Origin: an uncultured Prevotella sp.
GTDB taxonomy: Bacteria > Bacteroidota > Bacteroidia > Bacteroidales > Bacteroidaceae
Length of the DNA: 64,000 nt
Direction of reading: 5' to 3'
Assembly (NCBI GenBank): GCA_905234265.1
Contig: CAJOHJ010000006.1
Location: 62,001 to 126,000 of the forward strand
Shown: positions 9,260 to 17,706 of the stretch, piece after piece
Layout of the letters: every line of letters begins with the position of its first letter
How positions within the stretch are numbered: the first letter of the stretch is position 1
Made by a program: the position numbers and the translations under genes
Notes under the pieces: model-generated
What the model saw: the letters and a program-made list of their open reading frames with translations, nothing else
The model's database searches: none
What the model was told of the DNA's origin: nothing

Positions 9260-9267
9260 TAACTTTG
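9260..9267 (+). promoter_or_regulatory. -7 element TAACTTTG before the SGNH hydrolase
   Basis: TAnnTTTG match ending 9 bases before the ATG, so the transcript would be almost leaderless. The -33 region lies in the last part of array B and is not clear. Confidence 0.55.
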
Positions 9268-9276
9268 CACGCAGAT

Positions 9277-10122
9277 ATGAGATATGTAAGGTGGATAGTG
9301 CCGGCCATTGTGTTGCTGCTGCTTGTGGCCTGGGGCGGAATGAAGCTGCTGGAGAAACGGTGGGCATACGTCTTGCTGCCGGCAAAGGAGATGGAACCGT
9401 ATCCTGTCGGGCCTAAGACGGGCGACTCGCTGCGCGTGCTGATGATTGGCGACAGCTGGGCAGGACTGCACCATGAGAGTGGCTGCGACCCACTGATGAC
9501 ACGGCTGCTGGCCGATGCCGTAGGCGGAAAGGCTGTCTTCGAGGCCAATGGCCGCGGAGGGGCAAAGAGTGGGGGCATCTACAGGCTGATGTTCCGCCAG
9601 ACGGCTCCTGCTGCCGACATGCGCCATGGCTTTTGCACGCAGCCGCAGATAGAGCGGCGTCCGGACTACTGCATAGTGATGGCTGGCATCAACGATGCCG
9701 CGGCAAACTATGGCACAGAGGCATATTGCACTAACTACCGCCACATTCTGCAGCTGCTGCTAAGCGCTGGCATCAGGCCTGTCGTGGTGGAAATGCCTTT
9801 CGTGGACATCTGGAAATGGCGCGAAAAGCGGCCTTTTAAGGATTTTGTCGTCGATTGTCTGCGCTCGCTGATGACAGACTGCAAGATGTACGATGTGCGT
9901 CCGTACAGCGAGGCACTGCTCGACAGTCTTGCCGCCAGAGGACTGGCCGGCAAGGTGCTGACAGTGAGGAAGGAACAGTGGAATGCCGACGGGGCCGACG
10001 ACAGCCGCGGACTCTATCTCGCAGACCGGATACACCTGAATGCGCGTGGCTATGCAGCACTCGACTCTTGTCTGGCTGCCACGATAGCCGCCGACTGGAA
10101 ATCGGCTGGGAAGCAGCCCTAA
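9277..10122 (+). CDS. Membrane-anchored SGNH/GDSL hydrolase
   Basis: Likely an esterase or O-acetyl transfer partner acting outside the inner membrane. The ATG at 9277 gives 281 residues and starts just before the membrane anchor (about 6-22). The longer frame from 9214 would translate the repeat array and is rejected. SGNH blocks: IGDSW (Ser), Gly in NGRGG, GIND (Asn), and DRIHLN (Asp/His). It is transcribed opposite to the two polysaccharide operons. Its end overlaps the acyltransferase gene by 4 bases, tail to tail, so trimming acyl groups from the same glycan is a reasonable guess. Confidence 0.85.
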   Translation: MRYVRWIVPAIVLLLLVAWGGMKLLEKRWAYVLLPAKEMEPYPVGPKTGDSLRVLMIGDSWAGLHHESGCDPLMTRLLADAVGGKAVFEANGRGGAKSGGIYRLMFRQTAPAADMRHGFCTQPQIERRPDYCIVMAGINDAAANYGTEAYCTNYRHILQLLLSAGIRPVVVEMPFVDIWKWREKRPFKDFVVDCLRSLMTDCKMYDVRPYSEALLDSLAARGLAGKVLTVRKEQWNADGADDSRGLYLADRIHLNARGYAALDSCLAATIAADWKSAGKQP

Positions 10123-11084
10123 TGAAGAAACTTTATTCGCCCGATGACGCTGTGCAGGGCAATGCCGGCCAGTGAGCATCCGGCCATGAGCAGCAGCGTG
10201 ACGGCGTCGTGCCACTGATGGCTGACGGTGAGCTGTCCGTTGTTGAATGCCGTGAAGAACAGTGTCTGGATGAGATATACTTCAAGGCTGGCGTTGCCAA
10301 TCATGCGCACGGGCTTGGAAAGCAGGGGCAGGTGCTTCGACAGCTGGCAGAAGAGCCACATGAACAGCGGCAGCAGGAAAAACACCGAGTAGTATTTGAA
10401 CTCGTAGATGCTTTTGTGCATGGGAAAGCACAAGGCAAAGACGGGAATGCCCAAGGCCATGATGGCGTAGAACGTCCGCGGCCCCGACTGCTGGCGGATG
10501 AGCATGGCGACATACATGCCCAGCAGGAATGCCGGAATGCGGTAGAAAAGGAAGTAGTGCGAACGGTCCATGGCCTGCTGCCGGGCGATGAAAAAGGCTG
10601 CAACTATGATGGCTACGGCAACGGCCAGCAGGATGTACTGCCGCGAGGGCGTGACCAGCCGCTTGATGAACGGTGCGGCCAGATAGAGCGCGACAATCGA
10701 CGGCACATACCACTCGAACCATGGCAGGCCGGTCCAGAAGCCGATGGTGGTGTAGCGCAGCAGATAGGTGGGGAAGTCGTCGTGGAAGAGCAGCAGGCTG
10801 GCAGCAATGCCTACAAGATAATAGACGGGGAAGATGCGGCGCAGACGCTTGGCGTAGAACGGCAGCAGGCGGCTGTCCTTCTCCAAAGAGTAGAAGAGGC
10901 CGAGGCCAGACACGAAGATGAAGATTTCCACGCCGGCGTAGCCGTACTGTGCCAGGAAGCCCAGCGGCTTTATGGTGACGAAGCGGAAGTGCAGCATCAT
11001 TATCCACAGGATGGAATATCCCATGAGGTCCGACCTGTAGGCCGACAAGTCGGAAAGGCTAAAACGCTTATACTCGTGAGGCAC
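10119..11084 (-). CDS. Acyltransferase family 3 membrane protein
   Basis: 321-residue polytopic membrane protein of the OafA/WecH type, which moves acyl (often acetyl) groups onto surface glycans. About ten hydrophobic spans are visible. The family's early histidine lies in WIMMLHFRFV, and the arginine-rich cytosolic loop is FYAKRLRRIFPVYY. It overlaps the upstream polymerase gene by 17 bases, showing tight co-expression. It is the last gene of the 17486-10119 operon. Acetylation of the exported polysaccharide is the likely role. Confidence 0.9.
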   Translation of the reverse strand: MPHEYKRFSLSDLSAYRSDLMGYSILWIMMLHFRFVTIKPLGFLAQYGYAGVEIFIFVSGLGLFYSLEKDSRLLPFYAKRLRRIFPVYYLVGIAASLLLFHDDFPTYLLRYTTIGFWTGLPWFEWYVPSIVALYLAAPFIKRLVTPSRQYILLAVAVAIIVAAFFIARQQAMDRSHYFLFYRIPAFLLGMYVAMLIRQQSGPRTFYAIMALGIPVFALCFPMHKSIYEFKYYSVFFLLPLFMWLFCQLSKHLPLLSKPVRMIGNASLEVYLIQTLFFTAFNNGQLTVSHQWHDAVTLLLMAGCSLAGIALHSVIGRIKFLH

Positions 11085-12588
11085 GCTTCTTCTCTAACTT
11101 CAGTCGTTTCTTTTCTTCCTGCTCGGCAAACAGCCCGTCTTCGTATTCTATCCACTCCTGCTCGAAGAATGGCAGCGCGTAGACTATGCTCAGACCGCCA
11201 TAGAACAGCAGGCAGTTGGGGAACTGCATAAGCACCTGGTTGGCATAGCCGCCCAGCTGTATTGACACGAAGGCACAGCAAAGGCCCGCACCAATGCCGC
11301 GCAGCGACTTGCTCTTCAGCCGGAAAAGCACTATCCAGCTGGCCCCGGCAAACATCACGGCAGTGCAGATAAGGAATACCACGATGCCGACATAGCCAGT
11401 GCGTATCCAGATGAACACATACTCCGAGTCGGGAGGTATGGTGGCTAACTTGCGGAACTTGTTGTTGGCAGGGACGTTCTCATAGCCCATGCCAAGGCCT
11501 ATTCCCCACGGGGCGTCGGCAAGGTATTTCTTCATCACTGCCTGGTTGATGGTTCGCTGGTTGGCCGAGGCGTCGTTCTTGTTGAAGCCGGAGCGCATGC
11601 GGCGTATGGAGGCATTGCCGTTGCCGATGGTGGTGAAGGCCAGTATGAAATAGACCGCTGCAAAGGCTATGGACACTGGCACGGCTATCTTTACCGACTT
11701 GGAAAGAATCACATAGACGGCAAAACCTGCAAAGAGGCAGAACGTGGCAGTACGGGTGCCGGAGGGGAACATGCCCCACGTGCATGCCAGGCCGACTATG
11801 AGGAAGAAGATGCGATGCTTGGTGACCCTGGTGTTGATGGCGAATATCAGGTATGCCACGGCCGTGGCCGCCATGCAGACGCCGAAGTTGGCCGCGTCGG
11901 AGAAAATGGAGAACAGACGTATCGTGGCACCGCCGTTGATGATGTGTGTCGTGCGGCCGCGGCCTTGCAGGAAGGCGTTCTCCATGGGTGTCAGACCCAT
12001 GTGCTGCTGTTTCCACACCCAGAAAGCGGCAAAAATCGACAGGAAACCCCACACGTAGAGGTAGGTGACGAGCTTTTTGGGATTGGTAATATATAATATG
12101 TATACAATGAAGCCGTAGAACAGCTGGAAGGCCATCATGCGCGCGCCACTGTACCAGGCGCCGAACTGCATGCCAAGGCCGCAACTGTCGTTGAACAGCT
12201 CGATGGTGCAAAAGCCGCACCATATCATCAGCACATAGAGCATGATGTTGGCCGTGCGCTCAAACTTGGCATCCTGCACGTCGATGATGGCCATGGCCAT
12301 CAGAGCCAGCTCAAGCATCTCGTTGGGCAGTGACGTGGGAATGCCCTGCACGGGAAAACTCTTCCACTGGATGAAATAATTGATGAGCATCAGCATCCAG
12401 AAGGCAAGCATGCGGTAGTGGAAGACGGCTATTACTCCAAGCACCAGTGCCGGCAGGATGCAGATGATGGCAAAGGCTGAGAAACCGGCGTTGATGAACT
12501 CGTAGATTGCCAACAAAAAGAGGAGGACGAGTAGTGATACTCTTCCTCCGTTGTTTTGTGCGTATGACTTGAACGCTGCTCTTGCCAT
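11068..12588 (-). CDS. O-antigen polymerase/ligase family membrane protein
   Basis: 506 residues with about twelve hydrophobic spans and one large periplasmic loop (roughly 310-385) carrying GIGLGMGYENVP and the segment around PPDSEYVFIWIRTG, as in Wzy_C/O-antigen ligase proteins. Such proteins polymerise repeat units or ligate glycan to a lipid core at the periplasmic face. The charged C-terminus (EEKKRLKLEKKRASRV) overlaps the acyltransferase start. In an operon with a chain-length protein and an initiating transferase, the polymerase role (Wzy) is more likely than WaaL, but sequence alone does not settle it. Confidence 0.85.
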   Translation of the reverse strand: MARAAFKSYAQNNGGRVSLLVLLFLLAIYEFINAGFSAFAIICILPALVLGVIAVFHYRMLAFWMLMLINYFIQWKSFPVQGIPTSLPNEMLELALMAMAIIDVQDAKFERTANIMLYVLMIWCGFCTIELFNDSCGLGMQFGAWYSGARMMAFQLFYGFIVYILYITNPKKLVTYLYVWGFLSIFAAFWVWKQQHMGLTPMENAFLQGRGRTTHIINGGATIRLFSIFSDAANFGVCMAATAVAYLIFAINTRVTKHRIFFLIVGLACTWGMFPSGTRTATFCLFAGFAVYVILSKSVKIAVPVSIAFAAVYFILAFTTIGNGNASIRRMRSGFNKNDASANQRTINQAVMKKYLADAPWGIGLGMGYENVPANNKFRKLATIPPDSEYVFIWIRTGYVGIVVFLICTAVMFAGASWIVLFRLKSKSLRGIGAGLCCAFVSIQLGGYANQVLMQFPNCLLFYGGLSIVYALPFFEQEWIEYEDGLFAEQEEKKRLKLEKKRASRV

Positions 12589-12601
12589 AGCCCGTCAGCT
12601 A

Positions 12602-14785
12602 TTATTTCGCATGCTCGTTCTCAGTAGCCGTAAGGCCTAACTGTGACATGCGGTATACGAAGTTGTTGAAGCGAGTGTATGGCGGCAGCTGGCCGACGAA
12701 CTCCTCTACGGCGTAGCGGCTGGCCTCGGTAAGATACATGAACAGCGTGTTCTTGTGTTCTTCGTCAAGCATGGCCTGAACTTCCTTGAGGGCTTTCTGG
12801 TCGATGTCCTTCCATGTGCGGTTGGCACGTGTTACCATCAGATTGACGGTACCCATGTTCAGCAGTGCAGGAGATATGGAGTTGTCGTCAAGGTTCGGAT
12901 ACTCCACGATGGCTATCTCGTCGGGCAGGATGTCAGGACAGAGATCCTTGATGTCCTTTGCCAGGATGAAGCGACTGTCTTCGGCCAGGAAGTCTTCGTC
13001 ATAGGTCAGACGGCGCACTTGCAGGCCGATGCTGATCCAGTAGTTCTCCAGTTCTTGTGCAAGGTAGCTCTTGCCATTGCCAGAGTCGGTGGAGATAAGG
13101 TTAAGCACATTTTGCTGGTCTTCCTTGAAGTGCGGCAGCAGTGCCTTGCTGAGCTGGCGGAGAGCCATGTCGGAAATGGTCTTGTTGAAGCGGCGGTAGC
13201 GGAGATTGCTTTCCTTCGGGAAGCAGCCCATCACCGGAACTTTCGTTATGCGCTCCGAGCGCATGCGGTCGCGGAGTGTGCGGTCAAGCAGCTCGATGAT
13301 GAAGAACCACAGTGCGGTGAGCATGAACGTCAGCATGAAGGCGCCGAGGAGTATCATCAGTCGGTTCGTGGGCTGGGCGCTCAGTGGGAACATCGGCGGG
13401 TTTAGCACGCGCAGGGTTGCCGTCGACATCTGCAGGTTGCGCTGGCGCAGGCGTGCAGAGTTCAGTGCGCGGAGCATCTCTATGTAGTTTGACTCTATGA
13501 AGCCGATGTGGCGGTCTTTTCGGTCGAGGGTAGCTCCGATGGGCGCATAGAAAAGATACTGCTTGTCGAGGTTCTGCTTCATAATGTCGGTGGCAGTCAT
13601 TTCGGCCTTTGTCTTTTCCAGCAGGAGCAACTGCTCAAGCCATCGCGACAGCATGTCGTTGGCCTTGACGCCTGTCTCGGTGCTGTACGTTGCTGCCTCG
13701 ATGTCGCGGGTAAGCTCTGTAACGCGGCCAGTAGCTGCCTGCAGCTCGCGCTGAGCCTTGGCAAGCTCTTCCTGCGACTCCATGTTGTTGCCGCCGCCTT
13801 CACTGCTCATCAGGCGCAGGTTGGAAATGCGCGACTGCAAGCGTGATATGTCGCGGACCTGGCTGGTGAACTCGCGGTTTGAGCGTATCACCTGCGCGCG
13901 GTTGCCGAGGTGGCGCTCAAGATAGTCCAGCAGGGCCTTGGAAGTCGTGTAGTTCATCAGCTGGTCGTTGCGGAAGTTCTGCTGCTGCATTTCCAGCACG
14001 GTCAGCTGCTTGGTCTGCTCGCCGTAGTTGATGATGCGCTTGGAGATGTTGTAGCGGATCAGGTCGTCCTCGGCATTGGTAAGTATTCTGTACAGACGGG
14101 CAACCTCGCGTTCGAAGAACTTGATGACGTTGTTCGTCTCGCCGAAGCGTATCTGCTGGTACTGGCGTGCAAACACCTCGTTGAGAATGTCGAGAGTGTT
14201 GTATGCTATGCCGGCATCGTTGGCGGAGTAGCCGATGTCGATAATGTCACTGTTGTTCAGCTGAAGGACTTTCAGGCGTGCAGTGATGTTGTTGATGCCA
14301 AAGTATGGGTGGTAGTTCAGTATGCCGAACAGGTAGTTGTCCTGCGAGGGCTTCTCGTAGGCTTTCAGATTGGCATACGTTGCTGACTCGCTGTTGTGGT
14401 TGATGAGAGCCTTAACGTCGGCAGGCACCTGAGAGTTCAAGGCGCGGAAGTGTTCGGCGGAAATGTAGTTGTTGTCCTTGTTGGGATTGCCGTACATCAT
14501 GCAGCGCGCAAACAGACGCAGCGACACCTCATGGATGGTGTTGTCGGTAGTGATGATAAGCATCAGGTTGGTAATGTTGGTCTGTGCATTACCTCCTGCG
14601 GCTCCGCTGCCGCCCTCGATGTTATATCCAGTTATCATGCCGGTATAAATCGTTGTGCTGGTGTCGTAGATGCGTTCCAGATTGCGGGTCATAAACCATG
14701 CAACGATTAGTGCTATCAAGGGAAGTATTACCAAATACCACCTTATTTTATATAAGAACCTGACAATATATCTGAATAAATCCAT
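12602..14785 (-). CDS. Polysaccharide chain-length/co-polymerase protein with degenerate BY-kinase domain
   Basis: 727 residues. Layout: TM1 (about 15-34), a long periplasmic region with coiled-coil stretches (about 210-450), a proline-rich stretch, TM2 (about 476-500), then a cytosolic P-loop domain. This is the Wzc layout. Walker A-like STDSGNGKS ends at residue 573, but the first Gly/Ala of the motif is replaced. The Walker A' position has YDED (595-598), and the Walker B position reads IAIVEYPNL instead of the usual D-T/P-P. No C-terminal tyrosine cluster is present. ATP binding looks possible, autokinase activity doubtful. It lies 13 bases upstream of the polymerase gene. Confidence 0.85.
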   Translation of the reverse strand: MDLFRYIVRFLYKIRWYLVILPLIALIVAWFMTRNLERIYDTSTTIYTGMITGYNIEGGSGAAGGNAQTNITNLMLIITTDNTIHEVSLRLFARCMMYGNPNKDNNYISAEHFRALNSQVPADVKALINHNSESATYANLKAYEKPSQDNYLFGILNYHPYFGINNITARLKVLQLNNSDIIDIGYSANDAGIAYNTLDILNEVFARQYQQIRFGETNNVIKFFEREVARLYRILTNAEDDLIRYNISKRIINYGEQTKQLTVLEMQQQNFRNDQLMNYTTSKALLDYLERHLGNRAQVIRSNREFTSQVRDISRLQSRISNLRLMSSEGGGNNMESQEELAKAQRELQAATGRVTELTRDIEAATYSTETGVKANDMLSRWLEQLLLLEKTKAEMTATDIMKQNLDKQYLFYAPIGATLDRKDRHIGFIESNYIEMLRALNSARLRQRNLQMSTATLRVLNPPMFPLSAQPTNRLMILLGAFMLTFMLTALWFFIIELLDRTLRDRMRSERITKVPVMGCFPKESNLRYRRFNKTISDMALRQLSKALLPHFKEDQQNVLNLISTDSGNGKSYLAQELENYWISIGLQVRRLTYDEDFLAEDSRFILAKDIKDLCPDILPDEIAIVEYPNLDDNSISPALLNMGTVNLMVTRANRTWKDIDQKALKEVQAMLDEEHKNTLFMYLTEASRYAVEEFVGQLPPYTRFNNFVYRMSQLGLTATENEHAK

Positions 14786-14854
14786 TGTAATTTGATAGTA
14801 TTTCGTTTCAAGTTAGTATCGTTTGACTTTTGCTGGCGGACTTCGCTCTGAGGG

Positions 14855-15805
14855 TCATTTCCGCCTCTGGGCGCGTGCTGCCTTGCGGCGTGCAGCTTCG
14901 TCGGCCCTTTCCATCTGCCTGTATTTTTTCTCCTCAGCGGCAGCTTCCCTGCGGATGTTGCGCTCGACGGCACGGTTCTCTTTCCTTATCTGACGCTCTG
15001 ACTTCTGCTCGTCTTCAAGCGTGATGTCAGTGGTAGTGTTGGTGAGAATTGGCGTATGTGTGAGAAGTTCCAGGGTAATGATGTCGGTAGTTATCTGTGT
15101 CTGCATCGTCTGATAGGTGCTTACGACGTCTACCTCGTGCAGCTTGGTGTAGGCAAAGTCTTCAATGCTCATGTTGCCCTGATGGAAGTCTTCCTGGTTC
15201 AGAGCGCCAGCGCCTTGGTAGATAGCTGCAGCCTCGCTCTGGGTTTTCAGTGCAACAAGGTTGTTGGTTATGCGGATGTAGAGCGATGCTATTTCCTTTT
15301 TCAGCTCTTCAAACTTAAAGTCTTTTTCGTATTTTGCCTGGTCTACTTCAATCTTCTTGCGCTTGATGGCTCCTTTGTAGTCGAGAATGTCTTCCAAAGG
15401 CACGCTGACGTTTACGCCGACGTTCCAGTAGCTTTGCTCATTGCCCTGATATTGGTAAAGGGTTGTATACTGCTGTGTCGAACTGTTGTTGCCCCACATG
15501 TCGGTCTTACCGTAGCTATAGCTGGCGTGGCCATAGACATACGAGAAGATATGCCGTTTTTGCTTTGCAACTTCAGCCTGTGCAAGCTCTTGGGCCTTTA
15601 CTAATGAAAGAATCTGGGGGTTCTGCTTGGCGTTTTCATAAAGCACAGCAAGAGGGGGCAGGTGGAAGTTGGAGAAGTTTATGCTGCTGTTTTCAGAGGA
15701 ATCGAAGAAACCGGCACTTATTCCACTGTTATTGAATTGCGCAAAGGCCGTTGTCGCGGCCATTAAGCAGATAGCTGCTGATAAGAAACGCCTTGTTGTT
15801 GTCAT
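14855..15805 (-). CDS. TolC-family outer-membrane protein, short form
   Basis: 316 residues with a clear signal peptide (cleavage near TTAFAQ). A helical domain with outer-membrane efflux protein features follows: long heptad-rich helices around 170-265 and a strand region near SYWNVGVNVSVPLED. Normal TolC proteins have two such repeats and about 450 residues; this one has room for roughly one. The last 45 residues are highly charged and rich in Arg, Glu and Ala. Placed between the sugar transferase and the Wzc-like gene, it may replace the Wza export channel, as no Wza homologue is in the window. That is inference. Confidence 0.7.
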   Translation of the reverse strand: MTTTRRFLSAAICLMAATTAFAQFNNSGISAGFFDSSENSSINFSNFHLPPLAVLYENAKQNPQILSLVKAQELAQAEVAKQKRHIFSYVYGHASYSYGKTDMWGNNSSTQQYTTLYQYQGNEQSYWNVGVNVSVPLEDILDYKGAIKRKKIEVDQAKYEKDFKFEELKKEIASLYIRITNNLVALKTQSEAAAIYQGAGALNQEDFHQGNMSIEDFAYTKLHEVDVVSTYQTMQTQITTDIITLELLTHTPILTNTTTDITLEDEQKSERQIRKENRAVERNIRREAAAEEKKYRQMERADEAARRKAARAQRRK

Positions 15806-15853
15806 GTCTTTATAGTGTAGGACTTTTAGTCTGTTATTATTGGTGGGCTGTCG

Positions 15854-17062
15854 TCAGACGTTGCTTTTCTGGATGAACGACTTTAGCGTTCTGAAGATTA
15901 TCTTCATGTCCAGTGCGAAGCTGTATGTCTGTCCGTAGGTGATGTCTAACTGCTTGCGCTCTTCGGCACTCATGTTTCCGCCCTTGCCGCGCTCCTCCAC
16001 CTGCCACAGGCCTGTCAGTCCGGCAGGCGCCATGAAGCGGTCGATGCTGCTGTCGGCAGTAAGCTTCTCTGCTTCGTAGAGCGGCAGTGGGCGGTTGCCG
16101 ACGATGGACATGTCGCCTTTCAGAATGTTGAACAGCTGCGGCAGCTCGTCGATGCTGGTCTTGCGGATGAAGCGGCCAACCTTGGTGACGCGTGGGTCGT
16201 TTTCGATCTTGACGAAGGCATTGTTGATTTCCTCTTCCTTTTGCTTGTTGAAATCGCTTTCAGCCATTACGAAGTCGTCGCCTACGAGCATTATCTCCTC
16301 GTCGCTGATCATCATCATCGACTCCATGCCGATGTTCATCATTTCTTGCTCAGCCTCTTCTCCAAGCGGCGCGGTCACCGTTGTCTTAGGCTCTTCCGCC
16401 TGTTGGCTGTCGTTGGCGTACTGGTTGTGGTCCTTGCTAAGCTCCTTCAGACGCTGCTCTGCGTCTGTGTACATGCTGCGGAACTTCAGGAAATCGAAAA
16501 TGGTGTAGTTGGTTCCCACTCTCTTCGACTTGAAGAGTATCGGTCCCGGGCTTTCCATGCGTATGGCTATTGCAGTGATGATCATAACCGGTGAAGTGGC
16601 TATGATTGCCAGACTTGAGAAGAAGATGTCGAACAGCCTCTTCCAGATGGGAATCTTGAATTTCAGGATGTGGTATCGCGGAGCCTCGTCGTCGAACAGT
16701 ATGTTCTCGCGGTCGGAAATGAAAAGAATTTTCTTGTTCAGCTCCGTTACCGAGGCGTCGCAGTGTATGGTGTCGTTGATGCCGCACTTCATGTATATGT
16801 CTCTCTCTTCCGACGTCATGTCCGTCGTGATGAGAATGATATATACGTTGCGGCATTTCTTGCGCAGGTAGGTGATGGCCGTAATGTCTTCGCTGCGGAC
16901 ATTTCTTTCGAAGAATACTATGAAATGCTCGTTGGCTACGTGGGGCGTACATATCTGGGCAGCCTCCTTGTATGCACTTGTCATGCGCACCAGCTGTCCC
17001 GGTATGTACTTCAGACGCTCCTGTGTCTTAGGGTTGCTGCCTAAGTAAACGACACCAATCAT
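15854..17062 (-). CDS. Initiating sugar-phosphate (polyprenyl) transferase with receiver-like N-terminus
   Basis: 402 residues. Residues 135-402 carry the bacterial sugar transferase domain: KRLFDIFFSS with a membrane helix, ESPGPILFKSKRVG, FLKFRSM, then DPRVTKVGRFIRKTSIDELPQL and GDMSIVGNRPLP. It would load the first sugar-phosphate on undecaprenyl phosphate. Residues 1-120 look like a receiver fold (LITTDMTSEERDIYMKCGINDTI), but the phospho-acceptor position reads VFFERN, so it is probably not phosphorylated. A very acidic insertion of about 70-80 residues (203-288) splits the catalytic domain between FRSM and DPRVTK, where relatives have only a short loop. The response regulator gene is directly upstream. 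Confidence 0.88.
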   Translation of the reverse strand: MIGVVYLGSNPKTQERLKYIPGQLVRMTSAYKEAAQICTPHVANEHFIVFFERNVRSEDITAITYLRKKCRNVYIILITTDMTSEERDIYMKCGINDTIHCDASVTELNKKILFISDRENILFDDEAPRYHILKFKIPIWKRLFDIFFSSLAIIATSPVMIITAIAIRMESPGPILFKSKRVGTNYTIFDFLKFRSMYTDAEQRLKELSKDHNQYANDSQQAEEPKTTVTAPLGEEAEQEMMNIGMESMMMISDEEIMLVGDDFVMAESDFNKQKEEEINNAFVKIENDPRVTKVGRFIRKTSIDELPQLFNILKGDMSIVGNRPLPLYEAEKLTADSSIDRFMAPAGLTGLWQVEERGKGGNMSAEERKQLDITYGQTYSFALDMKIIFRTLKSFIQKSNV

Positions 17063-17117
17063 TTTGAATTTCTATTTACAGATTAGCCGATTTACGGAAT
17101 TGCCCGTTCCTGCAAGC

Positions 17118-17486
17118 TTAGTTTGGAAGGATTTTCTTTACGCGTATTTTCAGCTCCATTGGGTTGAAGGGCTTGACGATGTAGTCGACAGCACCTATTT
17201 CCAACAGTCTGATGCGCTCTGACGTAGAGTCTTCGCTTGAAAGCATGATGACGGGGATGTGGCGGAACAGCTCGTTCTGCTTGATCCATTCCAGGAAGTC
17301 GTCGCCGCGCATTCCCGGCATTCTTATGTCAGAGATGATAAGGTCTGGAGTGTTTCCAGCCTGCAGCCACTTTACACCTTGCAAACCATCGGGCAGCCAC
17401 TGGACGTCGTAGTCGCTCATAAGATAGATTGAAAGCACTTTAGCGATGGTTTCTTTGTCGTCAAGGATTAGTATCTTCTTTTTCAT
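17118..17486 (-). CDS. Stand-alone response regulator receiver protein
   Basis: 122 residues, a single receiver domain with no output domain. All key residues are present: acidic pair Asp9/Asp10, phospho-acceptor Asp53 (ISDIRMPGM), the Ser/Thr position in MLSSED and Lys105 in VKPFNP. No histidine kinase is nearby, so it is an orphan. It is the first gene of the polysaccharide operon, 55 bases before the sugar transferase, and a promoter lies just upstream. It may control the transferase through protein contact; that is inference. Confidence 0.93.
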   Translation of the reverse strand: MKKKILILDDKETIAKVLSIYLMSDYDVQWLPDGLQGVKWLQAGNTPDLIISDIRMPGMRGDDFLEWIKQNELFRHIPVIMLSSEDSTSERIRLLEIGAVDYIVKPFNPMELKIRVKKILPN

Positions 17487-17532
17487 ATTGAATGAAGTAA
17501 ATATAAGCCAGTAGAATTAAGTTTCTTTCGTG

Positions 17533-17566
17533 CAAAGGTAAAAAATAATTTTTAATAGTAATCAAA
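17533..17566 (-). promoter_or_regulatory. Promoter of the response regulator/polysaccharide operon
   Basis: The minus-strand -7 element TACCTTTG is at 17533-17540. A TTTG at 17563-17566 could be the -33, but the spacing of 22 is slightly long. Confidence 0.65.
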
Positions 17567-17601
17567 TAATAATAAAAAAATAATGAAAAACTGTAAAAAA
17601 A

Positions 17602-17632
17602 TTGGATTTTAAAAATTATTTGGTGAATTTTG
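17602..17632 (+). promoter_or_regulatory. Possible promoter of xylB
   Basis: TTGG (17602-17605), 19 bases, then GAATTTTG (17625-17632), one mismatch from TAnnTTTG. It lies about 75 bases before the xylB ATG. Confidence 0.5.
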
Positions 17633-17706
17633 TGTTGCAAATTCTTGCTGCCGGCGATTTCGCCTGTCGGCTTGCGCGGAGAATAATCTTTACAAAAAAT
17701 CATATT

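Noticed and set aside
9214..9276. N-terminal extension of the SGNH hydrolase
   Set aside because: It would translate the 21-bp array and the -7 box; the ATG at 9277 directly precedes the membrane anchor.
17118..17486. Two-component system with histidine kinase
   Set aside because: No kinase gene occurs in the operon or next to it; only an orphan receiver can be supported.
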